Part shown: positions 33,367-47,737 of the stretch, piece after piece
Layout of the letters: every line of letters starts with the position of its first letter
Numbering within the stretch: position 1 is the stretch's first letter
Assembly (NCBI GenBank): GCA_037954325.1
Contig: JBBMNZ010000021.1
Location: 13,627,116-13,691,115 of the forward strand
DNA length: 64,000 nucleotides
From: Fistularia commersonii
Lineage: Eukaryota; Chordata; Actinopteri; Syngnathiformes; Fistulariidae
Direction: 5' to 3'
The notes under the pieces: model-generated
The model's input: only the letters and a program-made list of their open reading frames with translations
Told to the model about the DNA's origin: nothing
Database searches by the model: none
Made by a program: the position numbers and the translations under genes

Positions 33367-36300
33367 TAAATGACACGTGAACGGTTGTACGCGTGGATGT
33401 GCGCTTGTTTCTGTTTTAAACGGATTTCTCTGAATATCGCAATGGGCTCCAGGAGTGAGAATGGGTTTGTTTGTGTCTCAGTGCCTCCCAAGGAGGCGTG
33501 CGAACGAACGCCGGTCAGATCCGAGTTCTGCATGAGGTACGACATGAGTTAAAATTAGACGGCAGCACCATGGAAACAACAGCAAGCAAATTCTGACCCT
33601 GTGGTGTTTCAACGAGCAGGTTCCTGGCTCAACAGCCCATTTATTAGACTTGATAACACTATTATTATCATTCTACTTATTGTTGACTGCAAAGGGTTTA
33701 TTGTTAAGGCTTGGTGATATGCAAACATATGCAAACAAAACAATAAACTGCAGCTGGTTCACTGGCGACCGGAGACTCCCACCTTCTGCCCAGTGACCGC
33801 CGGTGTCGCCCCCACCCTTGCTGCAGAATAAAATAGGTGGGCAATTATTTTATTTTTTTATTTTTATGCGCGGGCCACCTCGGTATCACGTAAATTTAAA
33901 TTAAATTTAAATATTGACATTTTTTGGCATTTTATCAACTTTAAAATCATGAATGATGATGACATGTAATGTATGTAATCATCCATACACAAGTAAACAA
34001 AAGGAAAAAAACAAGGAGATACTAAATTCAATATCCATAGAAAATACTTACAAGAAAATAGTTTGACGGGCCGGATAAAAAAGCAAAACGGGCCGTATGA
34101 ATGAATGAATGAATGAATGAATGAATGAATGAGTGAATGAATGAATGAGTCCATTCAAAATATCTTGTCAAGATTCATCTGATTATTTTGTGAAACAGAC
34201 ACAACAATCGTCATGTAGGATATAGGCCATTTTTAAATATGAGTAGTCATTCCTTGCGAACATTCATTCATTATCTATATACTTATCCTTCTCAGGGTCG
34301 TGGAGGTTATACTGATTTTCAGATGCTTCTAATGCCGGCCTCCCGCAGCAAAAGTTCTGTGCTCCTTTGAACGAACAGGGAGGCTTTTGATGAGGCGTCA
34401 GTGTGTTTTTTTTTTTTTTTTCCGAACAAAGCGTTAGATAGGAGTCTTTGGGAAGAATAGAGCGACATGACGGATTAGCAGGAGTGATGCAAACATAATG
34501 AAAGAGTGACTGAGAGGGAAGGAGCGGCGAGGTGTTGAGCACGTCTGCGGAGACCAGCTGAAGCCCCGCAAGGGCCATTATGCAAAAGCATTGCCTCGAT
34601 ACTCCTCTGCTCTTTCCTTGAGACGACAGGAAGGGTTTGAGGAGATCTCCATAGGTGCCTCCATGAGAGATGAGTCCCACAAGCATGCGCACCCTCTCGC
34701 CTGCATATTTCCATCAAATAATCACCAATTTCACTCTCTTCGGCTGATTGGGTGGAGGAAAGTCAGGGAAGGGGGGGGAACGGAGAGTAAGAGACGAGTG
34801 GCGGAAACACAGAAGGAGCGTTTCGAGGGGGGGGAAAGAGTGGAAGAGGAGGGGTCGGGAGCAAGTGGAACAATCAGATCTGCCTGCCGGCTTCTGCCGG
34901 AGAGAGGCTGACGGATTTTCAGTTCGACGGCTCTATTGGCACCCCACTAGAGCCCAGGTGGGCGATGTGAATGTTCTCTCACTCCCACGCGCACGTGATT
35001 GAATGCATACGGTGGTATACATGCCCCCCCCCCCCCCCCCGAAAAAGAAAAAATGTGAAGCTGAAAAAGAATCATACGTCGGACTGTGGTGGAATAGAAA
35101 AAATTTTTTTTTTCGACGTGCTCCCTCCTTCGTGTCCACGTTTGGAAGTTGAAGGTCTGCGGACGGGAGGAATGTGGAGAGCGGTCGGGTAAACAAAAGC
35201 GCAGGGGGTTTGGGGATAGCGGCGATCCAGGGGGGGGAGTGAGGGAGGGGAGGAAAAAAGGGGGGAACACGGTTTCATTATTAATGGAGGAAAAGATCCT
35301 TCAAATAGAAGCTATAAGGTGTCTCCTGCTGGATTTTTCTTTTTAGCCAAAAAAAAAAAAAAAAAAGGAGCAAAGTGGGGAACACGAGAAAAAAAAAACA
35401 AGTATTGATTTTTATGGATGGAAAATGGAGGAGTGACCTTCTCATCTATCTTGATGCTTTTCTTACATACCCATGCATTCATTCATTATCTATACCACCT
35501 TTTTTAATCTACATTTTAATTTTGTTCTTGACGTACCCCCCAATTGCCCCTTAGGGACAATTTTTTTTTTTTCTGATTCTGGCTCATCCGGCGCAAACTT
35601 CCCCGGTCGATAACGCCGTCGGAATCGAACCGGCGACTTTCTTGCAATCGTGAGCCGGCCCATGTGCATTTATGATATTTAAATATCAATATACAGTCGG
35701 CGGCAACCTCTGCGGCTCACGAGCCGTCAGGGAGAAAGAAATGGCCCCGGAATGTATTTTAAACCATTTCCATAAAAGATTTAGGAACAGGCCTGATCCA
35801 GGATGACTTTTCTTGGCAGTGATTCAGACTCGGAGAAGCATAGCGTAGAATCTCCGCGCAGATATGTGATACCCGGTATAACGTATCTCTGGTTTTGCAC
35901 GGTTGTGAGCTTTGTCCGGAGGTATTTGCCGGGCCGGGGGAGATAAAAGCGCTGCGCAGTTTAAAGTTTTCATTTTGCTGGATATTAATTAATGTTTGTA
36001 ACATCCGATGACAATTCAAAAGTACAGAACATGAGTTTGCACTTAACCGGAGGCTCTGGCGGGGAAGTTCCTTATCTGAGCCGAGTTATTTAATTTGGAG
36101 TATCTTCCCATAGCAAGTCTCATTTTAAATAGTTTAGCCAAACAAGAAAAAAAAGGACCCTTATTCTTTTATCATTTGATTAAAATAACAAAGTAATCAA
36201 TGCGGAAATGTTTTTAACAGGCTATTCTTACAATGTCAGCGAGCGGAGATAAAATAGAAAACACAAACAAATAAATAATAGTTTGCAGATGGGTGGGCCG

Positions 36301-39300
36301 ACCGCATCGTTTTCTCGTCCGCAATTTTTTAGATTTTTCATCGACTTTCGCAGGCGAAGAAAATGAAATCGGCTAAACGCGACTCAAATTATCGCGGGGC
36401 CGCGACGACGACGGGGGCTAAGAATAGCCGAGGAGCGTAACCGTAGAACCCGCGGGTTGCTAAAGTGCTGATATTAAGAGTTACACGCGGCCCGTTAGCC
36501 CACTTCCACTTTAAAATCCCACGGCGGTGAAACCCTCCCTCGGGATATCCCATATGTCAGGAGGGGGGGGTTGATGTTTTACGCCGCGAGCTAAAGTTAA
36601 AGCGCTTATGCAACTCTGCGGCGGCGCTGCCTTTATTTTCATTACCTGTCGGGATGGGCATTATGTCATTCTTATGACAGCGCGAGCCAATATGTCAGCC
36701 TCTTTAGGCTGAGTGCATCCATCTGTGTTACTATATATCTGTCTGTAATGTCTCACTGGCCGGCGGCCAACCGAATATTGGTCCGCAAAGGTTGCTACTA
36801 TATCTCGCCGGGCCTTTCCCTCCACCTCCGCCGCCCCCCCGCGGACCTAAGCGGATCTGACACCGAGGCACGCGGCGCGGCGCGCTTTCGGGAGTTTGCG
36901 AGAAGAAATCCATAGACGTCCGAGCGAATACTCTCGCGGAGCGACGCCGAGGCGGAGTGAGTGATTTTTAGGTGATTGTTTCTCCCCTCCTGAGTTAAGA
37001 GCGCCCTCCGGCCCCTCGGGAGCAGCCTGTCACCACGAGAGAAACTCCTGCTGCGGCCACTCTGTTGAGGTTTTCGTCCGGGGCTCCCAGCGGGTCCCCA
37101 GCACCACTTACCCGCTGAAACAAAAATCAATGGCCTAATGATCCAAAACAGGAAATAGAATGAGAAAAAAAAAAAAGGGAAAGACCCTAAAACAACAAAA
37201 TGTCTCTTGGCAAGGGACATTCCGTCTTGGGCTTTCATTTGTTTGTTGTGTTGGAAGAAATTTGCCGGAATGGTAAGCGAGCGTATACGTGTGTGTGCGT
37301 ACATGCACGGGCGGCTTCGAGAGAGTGAGCTTACCCTAGCTTAGCGGCGCAAAACATATTGATTTATCGATTGCCTGTTTCACCCCCTCGCCATCTCTCT
37401 CCAGCTCGCTCTCTGCCTGTTATAGAGGCTCCGGGGACCGGAGGCTGCAGCGGGGACTGAAAAAGGGACGTGAAGTTGGGGGAGATTGAAGAGGAGGGGG
37501 AGCTGGCAAGGGAGCGAAGGAGACAGAGAGTAAGGGAGGGGTGTCCCATCTTAGAGTTGATCCAGCAGCCTTTTAACCAAGGCCTCTACATCATTCAGAT
37601 TTATGAAGCGAGGTCATGGCCAAATCAAAAACTTGACCTATCTGTGGGGATGCAGATTTATAAGCACCTTGTGGTGGGGAGCGGTGGGGACTTGGCAAGA
37701 GCTGAGATTCTTCTCCTTGGCCCTGGCTTCCCGGCGAGGAGAAGTGTATCAGGGCTCGGCTGTAATTTGTGATTAGCGAGCGGGGCTGCGCTTTAAGATG
37801 TAAAGGTACTACCTGCCGAGCGCCGACGGGAAACGCCGGCGAGCTCGACGTCCCCGGACGGGTTCTGACAAGCCGCTGAGCGTTTTTGCTTCCGAGTATC
37901 ACCGACACGTGATAAGTTCGGCTTATCTGCAAACACTCGGAACGAGCAAATGGCATCGGTTGCTCACAGAAACATGTGTCACCATCGATTTGTACCCCCT
38001 CCGGTTGCTTATGACTCATGGGGGATGCTTACGACAAGCATCCCCCCATGTTAGCGCAATGTACCTTCCTAAACCGAGTCTCTCCATAAATTATGGACAA
38101 GATGAAATACGAGTCCCCGTTCGACAGCCCTTCATTTCCCCCTCCCTGGGAGACCCGGCACAAAGAAACATTTCTTTTTTTTTTTTGTTCCCCCCAGAAC
38201 TAGAACAAGAGAGCAAAAGGAATTTACCAAAGTGACTTCCAGAAAGTAACAAAGACGAAATCCACGAGGAGCGAAAGGTGGAGTCCACCCGTCCCCCCCC
38301 CCGGACAAGACCAGGCACCAAAAACGAGGCCCCTTCGAAGCCGAGACCTTCTTCTATTCCTTAAAATGACAGTGTTTGAAAACTCGAGAAGCGGAAGAGT
38401 CCGCACTTATAAATGTTTAATTCGTTGGGTGAAAGCCCAAGATGGCACGTTCTGGGGACAAAACGCCGAGTCGACCCCGTTGACCCCTTTGGTTCGGGAG
38501 CGCTAAAAACACGAGGTCAAGGGTCTATCGGCGGCGTAGCGATCGATGATTCAATTAGATTTGGAATTCATTTTCGGCACGTCGGATGATGGAGTGGATT
38601 TATTCTACGAGCCTTTGCTCATCGCGAACATACCCGACGGGAGGGCGATAAACGTAAGGTTTTATCCGGCGATCCTGCTCTTTGTGATTCTGTCGTCGAG
38701 ATATAACGCTCGCCGTCACTTAATAAGGAGCGCTCCCATTGGCGTCGCAAACGAAGACCAGGAAAGAGGCGAGCTGCCCAGAACACCTTTTTTCCAAACC
38801 CAAGAATACTTGGAAGTCCGAACGAGGCAAAGATGTCCGACGCCGCCTGTTTCGTTACGAGATCCATTCAGAGAGCTGCCGTATTACACAACAGCCTCCC
38901 CGAGAAGGATCTGTCAAATCTTTCGTCACGAATGAGGCGCCGTTGAGAGAAAGACCAAATGAAACGGCATCATCGCCGCGGATCAAGAGAACGAGACTCG
39001 AGAGGTTCGTCGTATCCGGCGAACGGCGAGGAAAACGCGGCGTCGGACCGAAGCTTCCGAGCTGGAGGAGGTTTGGATATTTGTGGCCGCGGGTTCAAGT
39101 GATGTCGGACGAGCGGGAGAGGCGGAAAAAGCACCGTCGAGGCCTGGCGTGCCGGCGGGATCAACGGGGGATAAGAACATATACATATTCATGGCGCGGG
39201 CCAACGGCTGCCCTGCTTCATCCTTTAACTTTTTAATACTTAACTTTGACTCTTTTTTGCGCATAAAAGAACGCGATAGGCTGTATTTAGACGTTTTTTT

Positions 39301-39399
39301 TTTTTTTTTTCCCCGACAATCGCCGGCAAATCTTTGCACTTTTCTGCATTAAGCAACTTCCTTACGCCTACGGCGAGTCAAAGAGAGAGGGGCTTTGAG

Positions 39400-39680
39400 A
39401 GTCTGATTGAGTCTTGGATGTCAGCTCGTCAAACCCAGCCAACTGTCTCAGATTACAAATGAGAGGATCTAATTATGTCGACTGCAGCCAGATTTGTCTA
39501 ATTAAAATGACAATGACTGAAAAATGCTGCAACGGCGGGTTCGTCTTTGCTGGGGGATGCCCATTTCGCCCTTATTAATTAAAGGAAACAGAGAAGAGAG
39601 GTTAATAGCACAGAACTCTGACAAAGCCCAGGTATAATCCTATTAAGTACAGTATGGAATACAGCGTCGGACAGTGATTT
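39400..39680. other. candidate conserved non-coding element
   Basis: Balanced base composition, no repeats, and several homeodomain-type cores (GGATCTAATTATGTCGA, GTCTAATTAAAATGAC, TTATTAATTAAAGG). It resembles a developmental enhancer. Conservation was not tested. Confidence 0.3.
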
Positions 39681-42283
39681 ATACACCGCGTCTGTCAATT
39701 TCACAACTCCGCCACGTATTACTTTTGCTCTATTCTCTTTCTGTTACACTTCAAAAACTGTCGATATCGGTTTCGCCGCTGTAAGTAAGTGGCACGGGAG
39801 ATTTATGCTCGAGCTGCGGCTCAATAAAATCAAAGAGCCGGAGAAAGTCAACTTTCCCCGCAATTTCTCATCCGAGCTACATTAGTTTGCGTTGAAGAGA
39901 ATTAATTGCGGTGAAAATAAATCATTTTGCAGTGTTGTGTTTAATTTGATGACTTATTTACCCTTTGGATTTATATCCAGAGGGGGCTGTTCGCATTATG
40001 TTCGAAATCCGGTGTGTTTCAGGAGGATTTCTTTTCCAGGTACGGAAGGTCACGTCAGATATCGACCGCTCTCGTCTGAATACTTTGCTTTTTAGAAATC
40101 GACCATTAAACTAAATTATTGTCAAAAACTCCCCCTTGACTTTTCCTACGCAGAAAAAAAAAAAAAAAAAAATCTGATAAAATGAAGAAAAAACTTTCTC
40201 AGTAAATTCCGGTTCTGCGGTCTCCTTGGAAACGGGAGTCGGCCGTTTCCCGGTTCAAAAGAAGCCTGTTTGATTTTACCTCTTTGAAAGTTTGCCTGTG
40301 TGTAAACACATGAATTGGTAAATATATGGATATAAGGGATAATTTAGCGAGGAGTGCTTTTCTATTTCTCTATTTATTCTATTTTTATTTCATTTTAATT
40401 GTTTAATTTCTTGGGGTGGACAAATCCCCTGTCGGTCTCAACATTCCTCCTTCTCTAAAGCGACGGTTCAGCGTCTAAAGAAACAAAACGATTCTAGCGT
40501 TTTTCTCTTTGGAGAATTTGACAGATGCTGTTTCCCTCTTGAAGAGACGCATTTTTAACTAGCGGCTTTTTAGAAAACTAATACAGTCGCCGGCTTTTCT
40601 GGAAGTGGACGGAGAAACTACCGGACGGGTCTTTCTCCGTGTTGTTAGCGTGTCTGCGTTGGCGCATCGGAGACGCGTGTGCGATTAATGAATTAATATC
40701 AATTTAATAAATGAATGAATGAATAAATGAAACGAGAAACTACCTTTTATGTTTCGGTCAAGTGAATCCTGCAGAAATAAGGCGCTTTTAGTTCATCCCG
40801 TATTTACATCGTGTATAATGAGCCTTTGTCTGCATGCGGAGCTGCGAGTCTCAAAAAGTAACAGAAATTAAAAAATCCTCACTTCCGTTACCGTCATTTT
40901 ACAACGTTAATATTCCAGCGGCGGCTCTCGTAATGGATTTATTATTAATTACAACTCCATTTGTGTAGTTTACGTCTCGAGAGGGGAACAAAAGCAGCGC
41001 GCCGTGTTCATCTATCCTCGCCGGGTTGTCACCTCTGTGTGCACCCATGCACTTCTTTGTCTTTGAAATTCATTTCTTTTTTAGTTCATACGGAGTTCTG
41101 CAGCTCGAAAGCCGGCGGAAATGATGGCTCTGGTGTCTTTTTGTGACTCTACATATTTCATTTTGTTGTCGGTGTCACTGCCGAGATGCCAAGCAAAACA
41201 TCTTCCCTCCTCTCAGCCATTTGCAACCACTGTTTCAATTTCACACCCGATGAAATTGCGTTTTCTTTCCCTTTATTGTCCTTCGAGTTGCCGTATTTGA
41301 AGAAACGCCGAGCGATGGTTTTTCACATAGAATATAACGAATTCATCAAACTACTTTCAGGACCGCACGTGATAATGGTGTGTGTGTTCGGTGCGTGAGA
41401 TACAAAACAATTAGTAATTGGAAATAAAAGGCGACTTCTTTAAATCCGAAAAAATCCGGAGACGAAGGACACGAGATCATGGTGAAGAGAAAAATATCGA
41501 AGAAAAGAGGAACGGTCCTTCCCCCCCGCGGCCCGATAAAAGAATTGCGTTACGAGACTCGGTTTACTCTTTACAATTTGATGCATCGCGCTGTATATCT
41601 GACATATTTATCGGCCCGCTGTCGTTCCGTGACGTGTGAAAATGAATCAAAAAGAGGAAACTGAAGAGACCGGACGAAGGGTGTTCTTTTTTTTTTTTGT
41701 TTGTCAAAGATAGCATTTAATAACGCATGACCCCGCCGTCCCCTCCCGATAATGGAAGAAAAACGGGCAACTTTGTTTCGAGGCTCGCTCGGCACGCCGG
41801 AGGCCAAACAGCCAAACTTGTAGGCCAGATGAACCTGCTCTCTTGGAACTTTGCCTGGACAAACACGGGAGTAATCATGTAAGGTCTGTGCATCAGCACA
41901 CCCGACGCCGGCCAGGACTACATGTAGGCTTTGGCAAGCGTTCGGAAATGTAGCATAGCGTGACATCGAAGCTTCGCCCGTATACGTTTCTCCACGATTA
42001 CAATTCTCAGGGCTGCGGCGGTACTGTACGAGCGCTCATTAACAACTTTCAAGTGTCAAGAATCAGCGAGTACCTGAAGGATTAGAGAGTATATCCACAA
42101 AGGAGCAGATCCGCGCTGAATCCTTTCTGGCCGACGCCGCTGCGCTTTTGAGAGCTTAGAGAGCTGAAGTGAAACAGGTTCCATTTCTCGAGCGAGACAA
42201 ACTCATTAAAAGCACAATATGCGTTTGCGGTAATGCTAATAACATTAAAATTACAGAGGGGAAAAAAAATAATGAAAGAATAG

Positions 42284-42515
42284 GGGAGCGCAGCGGTTAG
42301 CGCTTCCGCCTCACAGCAAGAAGGTCCCAAGAAGGCGCTGCTCTGTGAGGAGTCTCCAGGGCCTCCGTGGGCTTTTACGGTTTCCATCCAAAGTCCAAAA
42401 ACATGCTTTGACCATTCCGGGGTGAACCCCACTTGTCGCCCAATGACGGGAGGGTTAAACTCCAACCATCGCGACTGCGAGTGCAGGATAAGCGGTACGG
42501 ATCGTAAATGAAAGC
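42284..42515 (+). mobile_element. tRNA-like/L2-like retroposon copy
   Basis: GGAGCGCAGCGGTTAGCGCT resembles a tRNA A box. It is followed by CCTCACAGCAAGAAGGTCCC, the GTCCAAAAACATGC block, GTCGCCCAATGACGGGAG and GTGCAGGATAAGCGGTACGG, in the order of the common fish retroposon. It is the most complete copy in the window. Confidence 0.7.
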
Positions 42516-43461
42516 AAAAAAACAAAACAAAAACAAACCCTGGAACACACGGTAATGATTATGTTTTGTATCTCGTAGCAGGAAACTAGGTAAGGAAGGA
42601 CAATGTAATACCTTATTTTCTCAGTATATCAGCTTTAGTAGCCCTGAGTGTTGATGACAATGCATTCATTTTCCCATTTTCTCTGCACTATTGTGTTTTT
42701 TGTTGTTGTTTGTTGAAGACTATATTTATACCTCAGACATGTCGCTAACAGAAGCCACTGGGGCGAGGGAAGCTACGATGACGGCAGCAGCCATTACGGA
42801 TGTAGAATCTGTTTAAAGACGGGATGAGTGGACGTCACGGGCGATAGTGAGTGTGCGTGTGAACCGGTGAACGCGAGCCGCCGCAAGGCACTTCCACAGT
42901 GCGAAGGCCCGAAAAAAACCATGACTTTTGACTGTGTGAAATAGTTTCATGTGGTGATAATTCAACAAAATATCCAAATCTTAAACCCTGCCTTTGAGCG
43001 TCCAACATTTAATTTGGCATACATTCAATATATTCATTATGTTGTACTAAAAATTCACTATATGTGTGTGTGTATACACATATATACATATAAACATATA
43101 TGTATGCATGTGTGTACACTGTTCACACATTTATATTTATGTATTTTACATGTGTTTGTATGAGATGAGATGTACTTGGGAGATTGTTTTGCAACAGCAT
43201 TAAAACAAGCATTAGACAAGCTAAAAATACACGTAAAAAGATAAATAAAATAAATAAACTATGAAGTGTAAAAGTATAAAGTATAATAAATAAATAAAAA
43301 TATATGATAGAATATTAAAAAGTCAGTCGTATGCTTAAATACCTAGTAATGATTGAAGATAAAAAATATTAAAATACTTAAAAAGGAAGACACAAACTAA
43401 TAAAAGACACAGTTACAAGTTATGATGGCGCAAAAGAGCAATGTATGTATGTATATGTATG

Positions 43462-43748
43462 CAGGACTGCCTCAGAAAATTAGAATATTGTGATAAAGTT
43501 CTTTATCTTCTGTAATGCAATTAAAAAAGCAAAAATGACTTTTTCATGATATTCTAATATTTTGAGAAAGGATTTTCGAGTTTTCTTAAGATGTAAGCCA
43601 TAATCAGCAATATTAAAATAATAAAAGGCTTGCAATATTTCAGTTGATTTGTAATGAATCCAGAATGTATGACATTTTTGTTTTTCTAATTGCATTACAG
43701 AAGATAAAGAACTTTATCACAATATTCAAATTTTCTGAGACAGTCCTG
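43462..43748. mobile_element. intact MITE (ACAGGACTGTCTC family)
   Basis: 287 bp with terminal inverted repeats CAGGACTGCCTCAGAAAATT and the inverse AATTTTCTGAGACAGTCCTG. The inner inverted block ATATTGTGATAAAGTTCTTT recurs in reverse near the right end. No ORF of substance. A (TATG)n run borders it on the left. Confidence 0.85.
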
Positions 43749-43844
43749 TACATACATGCATTTGTATATATCTATGTACAGTGTATGTCTATGTCTATAT
43801 ATATCAGTTTATTTATCAGTGTATATATAATCATATATGTATGG

Positions 43845-43881
<37 letters not shown>

Positions 43882-46800
43882 TAGAGAAGATTAAGTTTTG
43901 AAAATGCAGAACTGCGTTGGCACTGAAAGGCCCTCGCCTGAGGAATTCCCTCCCCTTTGCTTTGTGACAGATATCCCAACGAGACATTCGAGTCCCGGAT
44001 AAAAGTGCAATAACGACATCAAGAGTCATCGTCCCGAATCGGAGTCCGGGCTAAAAACATAACGGCGAGTTAACGTATTTAACGCCACTTGTTTTGCGCT
44101 CAGCCCGCTCTGTTTTATTTATCCGACGTGTATCTGGCAGGGATGACCGCCGCCCTTGTTTGTGCACAGGAACTGACTAACACTCAATAAGGCAACATTG
44201 CTTTTTTGAACGGGTTCATAAATCCACTTACTTAAGTCCGCTACGTGGTTTTGCGCGTGCGTTTGAGCTTGTTAGGGGATCGATGGTGGAAATCCTCTGA
44301 CTTCCCCGACACCCGTCCCTCCACGCGCCCTCCTATATGTCCAAGTCCGAGCTCAGGTGTTTCTGCGGTCTCCTCGGCTGTCCTCCCCTGCTACTTTGTT
44401 ACTCCCCTGTTGGCTCTCCCGCTCTCCCCCCTACATCTTCCCTCTGTTAATGAGCAATGTAATTACAGTTGGCCCAGGCCAAAGGGAGATTGGTAGGCAG
44501 AGGAGGAGAAGACAAAATAGGAGGAGAGGAGGAGGAGGGCCTGCCTGGTCTAGCCTGGTGCTCCAGATAGCAGTAGCTCTCTCCCCTCCTCTACCTCTCT
44601 CTCTGACACATAGCCCTACGCTTAATTAAACATGCCTCAGAGGGACACACACACACACACACCGAGTGAGGGGAGGAGGGAGGGGGTGAGTTCGTTGGCA
44701 AAGAGTTAGAGGAAGGGAGAGGGAAAAGTAAGGGTGATGCAAATGTTGAGAGAGAGACAGATAAGAAGCTGGTGATGGAGTGTGAGGGGGGATAGCGAGG
44801 GGAAAGGTGGGGAGATATGGCAAGGAGCGTGGAAGGGAGGAGGACGGTTAGCGAGCCAGAGAGAGAGGTAGTGGATGGAGGGGGTTGGGAGGAGAGCAGA
44901 AGATGAAGAGGCAAACTCCAGAGGTAAAAGAGTTCAGCGTGACGGAGACGGGAATGAATTAATAGTTCGCTAAATACGATCCCGGGAGGTCGCGGAGAAA
45001 CACGGAAAGAAACAAAAGTTGTGAAAAATGGCATGTTGGAATCTCGAGTGAGATGAAGTGGCAAAGAACCGGTCGGGATTAACTTCCGCACCGTGGATCC
45101 GATGCGGGTTCAGAGGGGTCACAGCTGTCGTCCATTTGAGAGAAATGATCAAAAAATGTCCGTCGGCCCTCTTATTCTTATTAAAATGCACGCGGTTTGA
45201 TTGACGGCCCTGACGCGCAGCCAGTTAGACGGACAAAAATGTCAGCGAAAAAAAAAAAAAACAACAACGCAGTTGGAACAGTTTCACGACCCTCATTCGA
45301 GTAAGACGGATCTGTTAATGGTTGCCATGGCGATACTAAGTGCCTGCAGTCAACTGAGTGCGACAAGCGCCCGCGCCTGATCACACATTTTGTGCCGCGC
45401 TCTCAATTTTGCGGGGCCGAAGTTCGGCACGGCTTTTGCACACCGTAGTGACGGCGGTGATTTATCTGGTAACCCGCGGTAACGTCACTCTTCACCTACA
45501 CCGGAAACCCGCAAACATGCAAGGATATGATGAAAAATACATTTCTCAATCACTAAAAAAAAGTGAGGTGTGAGCCGTTCCTGCTTTGGATGCCGTATGA
45601 ACCAGTTTTGCCTCCAAGGTGATCTCTCACCCCATCTGGAGGAGGCCTCCCGAGTCCCGCTCTCACTGCTAGTGATTCAAATTCCACTTATTTTGCAACT
45701 CACAGCAGTGACAAACTATCCAATGGCTGCTCTCTTGCAGGATCCTGCTGATTAAACCGGCCTGAGCATCCTGAGAGCTTTTCCGACTTTTGTTGTGTAT
45801 CTGATGAATCTCATTAATGATTCATCTCAACCTGCTAAACAAATTAGTTTCTCCAAGGGTGTGGCTCCCACTGAGCCTTAAGAGCCAGGTTGTAATATTT
45901 TTAAACCAAACTCATTTAGGTGTTCGCTCCCCCCCCCACAACCGCCCGCCCCCTGCAGTACTGCACCCCCATGCATGAAAAAAATCAACACATGAAAAAT
46001 GTATAAACCGAATAAACCTTTAATAAAGAGCATCAGCATCTACATGCCGCGTAGCCATGCCAATTTGCGGGCTTTGCCGTCGCGAATGCTAAAGTAGGCT
46101 AATAACAGCACAATTATGAATGTGTAATCACATTAAGGGGACATGGGGATGGGTTTCAACCTGGTAATGATGACATGCAATTAGAGCGTGACCGTTATCT
46201 GCGGGATCATATCAATAATTCATCGCCGCGTGCATTTCGCGTCGCCCAAAGATGGCGCCCGCCGATTAATCACCGGAAAGAGCGAGTTACGCGTGATGTC
46301 ACGCGTCCGCCTCCGAAAGGCGTCGACGGGGAAGCGGATCAAGGTCATGGAGTCAAACCGGACGGAGCCGGATCCTCCGTCGACCGTGGGTTTTCGAGCG
46401 TTTTATTCGTCATCTTCCTTGCGCGCGTGTTTATCTCCCGCAACACACCGCCATTGAATTCCTGTCATTTGCGGAATACGTTTTTTTTCTTCTCTCCCAA
46501 TTTCAAGGTAGTTAAAAGCGAAACGACAATCAAAGAACCCGAACATTTTCTCCCTCATTGGCGATCCCGGCCTACGCGCAGTGAAAAACTCCAAAACAAA
46601 CAAACCAAAAAAAAAAAAAAAAAAAACTTTCCAAAAGTTAAATTAAAGAACAGGAGCACTATCTTCCGCAGCCAACCGCAGCTTAATGCTGTTTTGCACG
46701 TTGGCAAATTTCCTCAGCGGTCCGAGTCGCCGGTAAATGAAAGAAACTCGCGCGTCCCGGTCTGCGGCGTGGCGTGGAAAAACAAGAAGGCGGCAGAAAG

Positions 46801-47570
46801 TAAAGACACGGGGACGGTCGCAACCGGCGGCCCGGGAGAGAATAACAAAGTCCGTGTTATTGACTAAAAGAGACTTTGGAGTGCATTCTACTTTAAAACT
46901 TTAATGAATACAGCCCTTAAGGTAAATGTAATGAGCTACAGAGAAAGGGGGGGGGAGAAAAAAAAAAGCAACAACAAGCCAAAGATGAAGGGAGACGGCG
47001 AAACGGGTGTTGGGTGAAGCGAGAGGGAAAAATAAACGCTGTGTCATCATTGTTGATTCAGCACTCATTGAAGAAAGACACCAGAGTCGCACCGCGCTCG
47101 TGCTATATGTGCTCATATCAAGCTCCAGCGGCGGCGCTGCCTGCGAAACAAAAGCACTCGCATATCAAAAAGAAATCTTGCCAGTGAGTCCAGAAACCCA
47201 TTTTAGGGGGGAAGGTTTAAAAAAAAAAAAAAAAAAAAAAAGAAATTCTGAGGAAGAACCCGCATATTTCTCAGCCCTCGTCTCCGAGCTGTGCTACACC
47301 GGTGACTGATCATGGGGAATAAGCCGGGGATATTCAATTAGGAAAACATTTGGTCCCCCTTCATTAGTTATGTTGTCCTATTTGCTTACTAAGCACTTAC
47401 AGGCAGAGTTTGCCATAAAGGAAATACATCACCGAATGCCTCCCACCCGCAGCATCGGAGTTCTCCGGTGAAAATTAAAATTACAAGTAATATCGAACCG
47501 CGACTGTTCAGCTATCGTTTGAATGGTTTGTTATTTCCTGTTAAAAAGGCTCTTCGGACGATCGGGTTTA
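43749..47570 (-). other. celf4: upstream celf4 intron, part 4
   Basis: No exon recognised. (CA)n 43850-43876 and 44645-44663, A runs near 46608 and 47219. 45590-45900 and 46020-46190 are complex repeat-poor blocks with features such as CATTAATGATTCATC and AATTATGAATGTGTAATCAC that may be conserved regulatory DNA. Confidence 0.55.
45590..45900. other. candidate conserved non-coding element
   Basis: Unique sequence of even composition between repeat-rich stretches, with AATCTCATTAATGATTCATC and AACAAATTAGTTTCTCC cores and no coding signal. Judged by eye only. Confidence 0.3.
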
Positions 47571-47737
47571 CAGTATACCCTTGTTTTACGCGGGGGTTAC
47601 GTTCCAAAAAGAACCCGTGATAGGTGAAATCCGTGGAGTAGAAACCTTTATTTTTTTGTACAATTATTATACAGTTAAACACTCTATTATACATCGAAAA
47701 GAAAGAACAAACCATTTTACAGGCTCAATCATTTGTT

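Larger units (their letters stand above)
33367..43461 (-). other. celf4: upstream celf4 intron, part 3
   Basis: No exon recognised. (ATGA)n repeat 34096-34151, C run near 35024-35040, A run 35348-35366. L2-like retroposon scraps at 34263-34310 and 35478-35665. 37540-37700 and 39400-39680 are complex, repeat-poor blocks with TAATTA-type cores. A 14-bp-stem inverted repeat lies at 38017-38050. 43060-43140 is rich in TATA/CATA. Confidence 0.55.

Noticed and set aside
38546..39236. Two overlapping plus-strand frames of 129 and 165 codons
   Set aside because: Basic low-information translations of CpG-rich DNA, and the overlapping frames conflict. Treated as chance.
42284..42350. Possible tRNA gene
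   Set aside because: The A-box-like sequence is part of a retroposon copy and no full cloverleaf can be drawn.
46175..46867. 230-codon plus-strand frame
   Set aside because: No recognisable domain. It crosses an A-rich run and CpG-rich intron DNA, with no splice or codon-use support.
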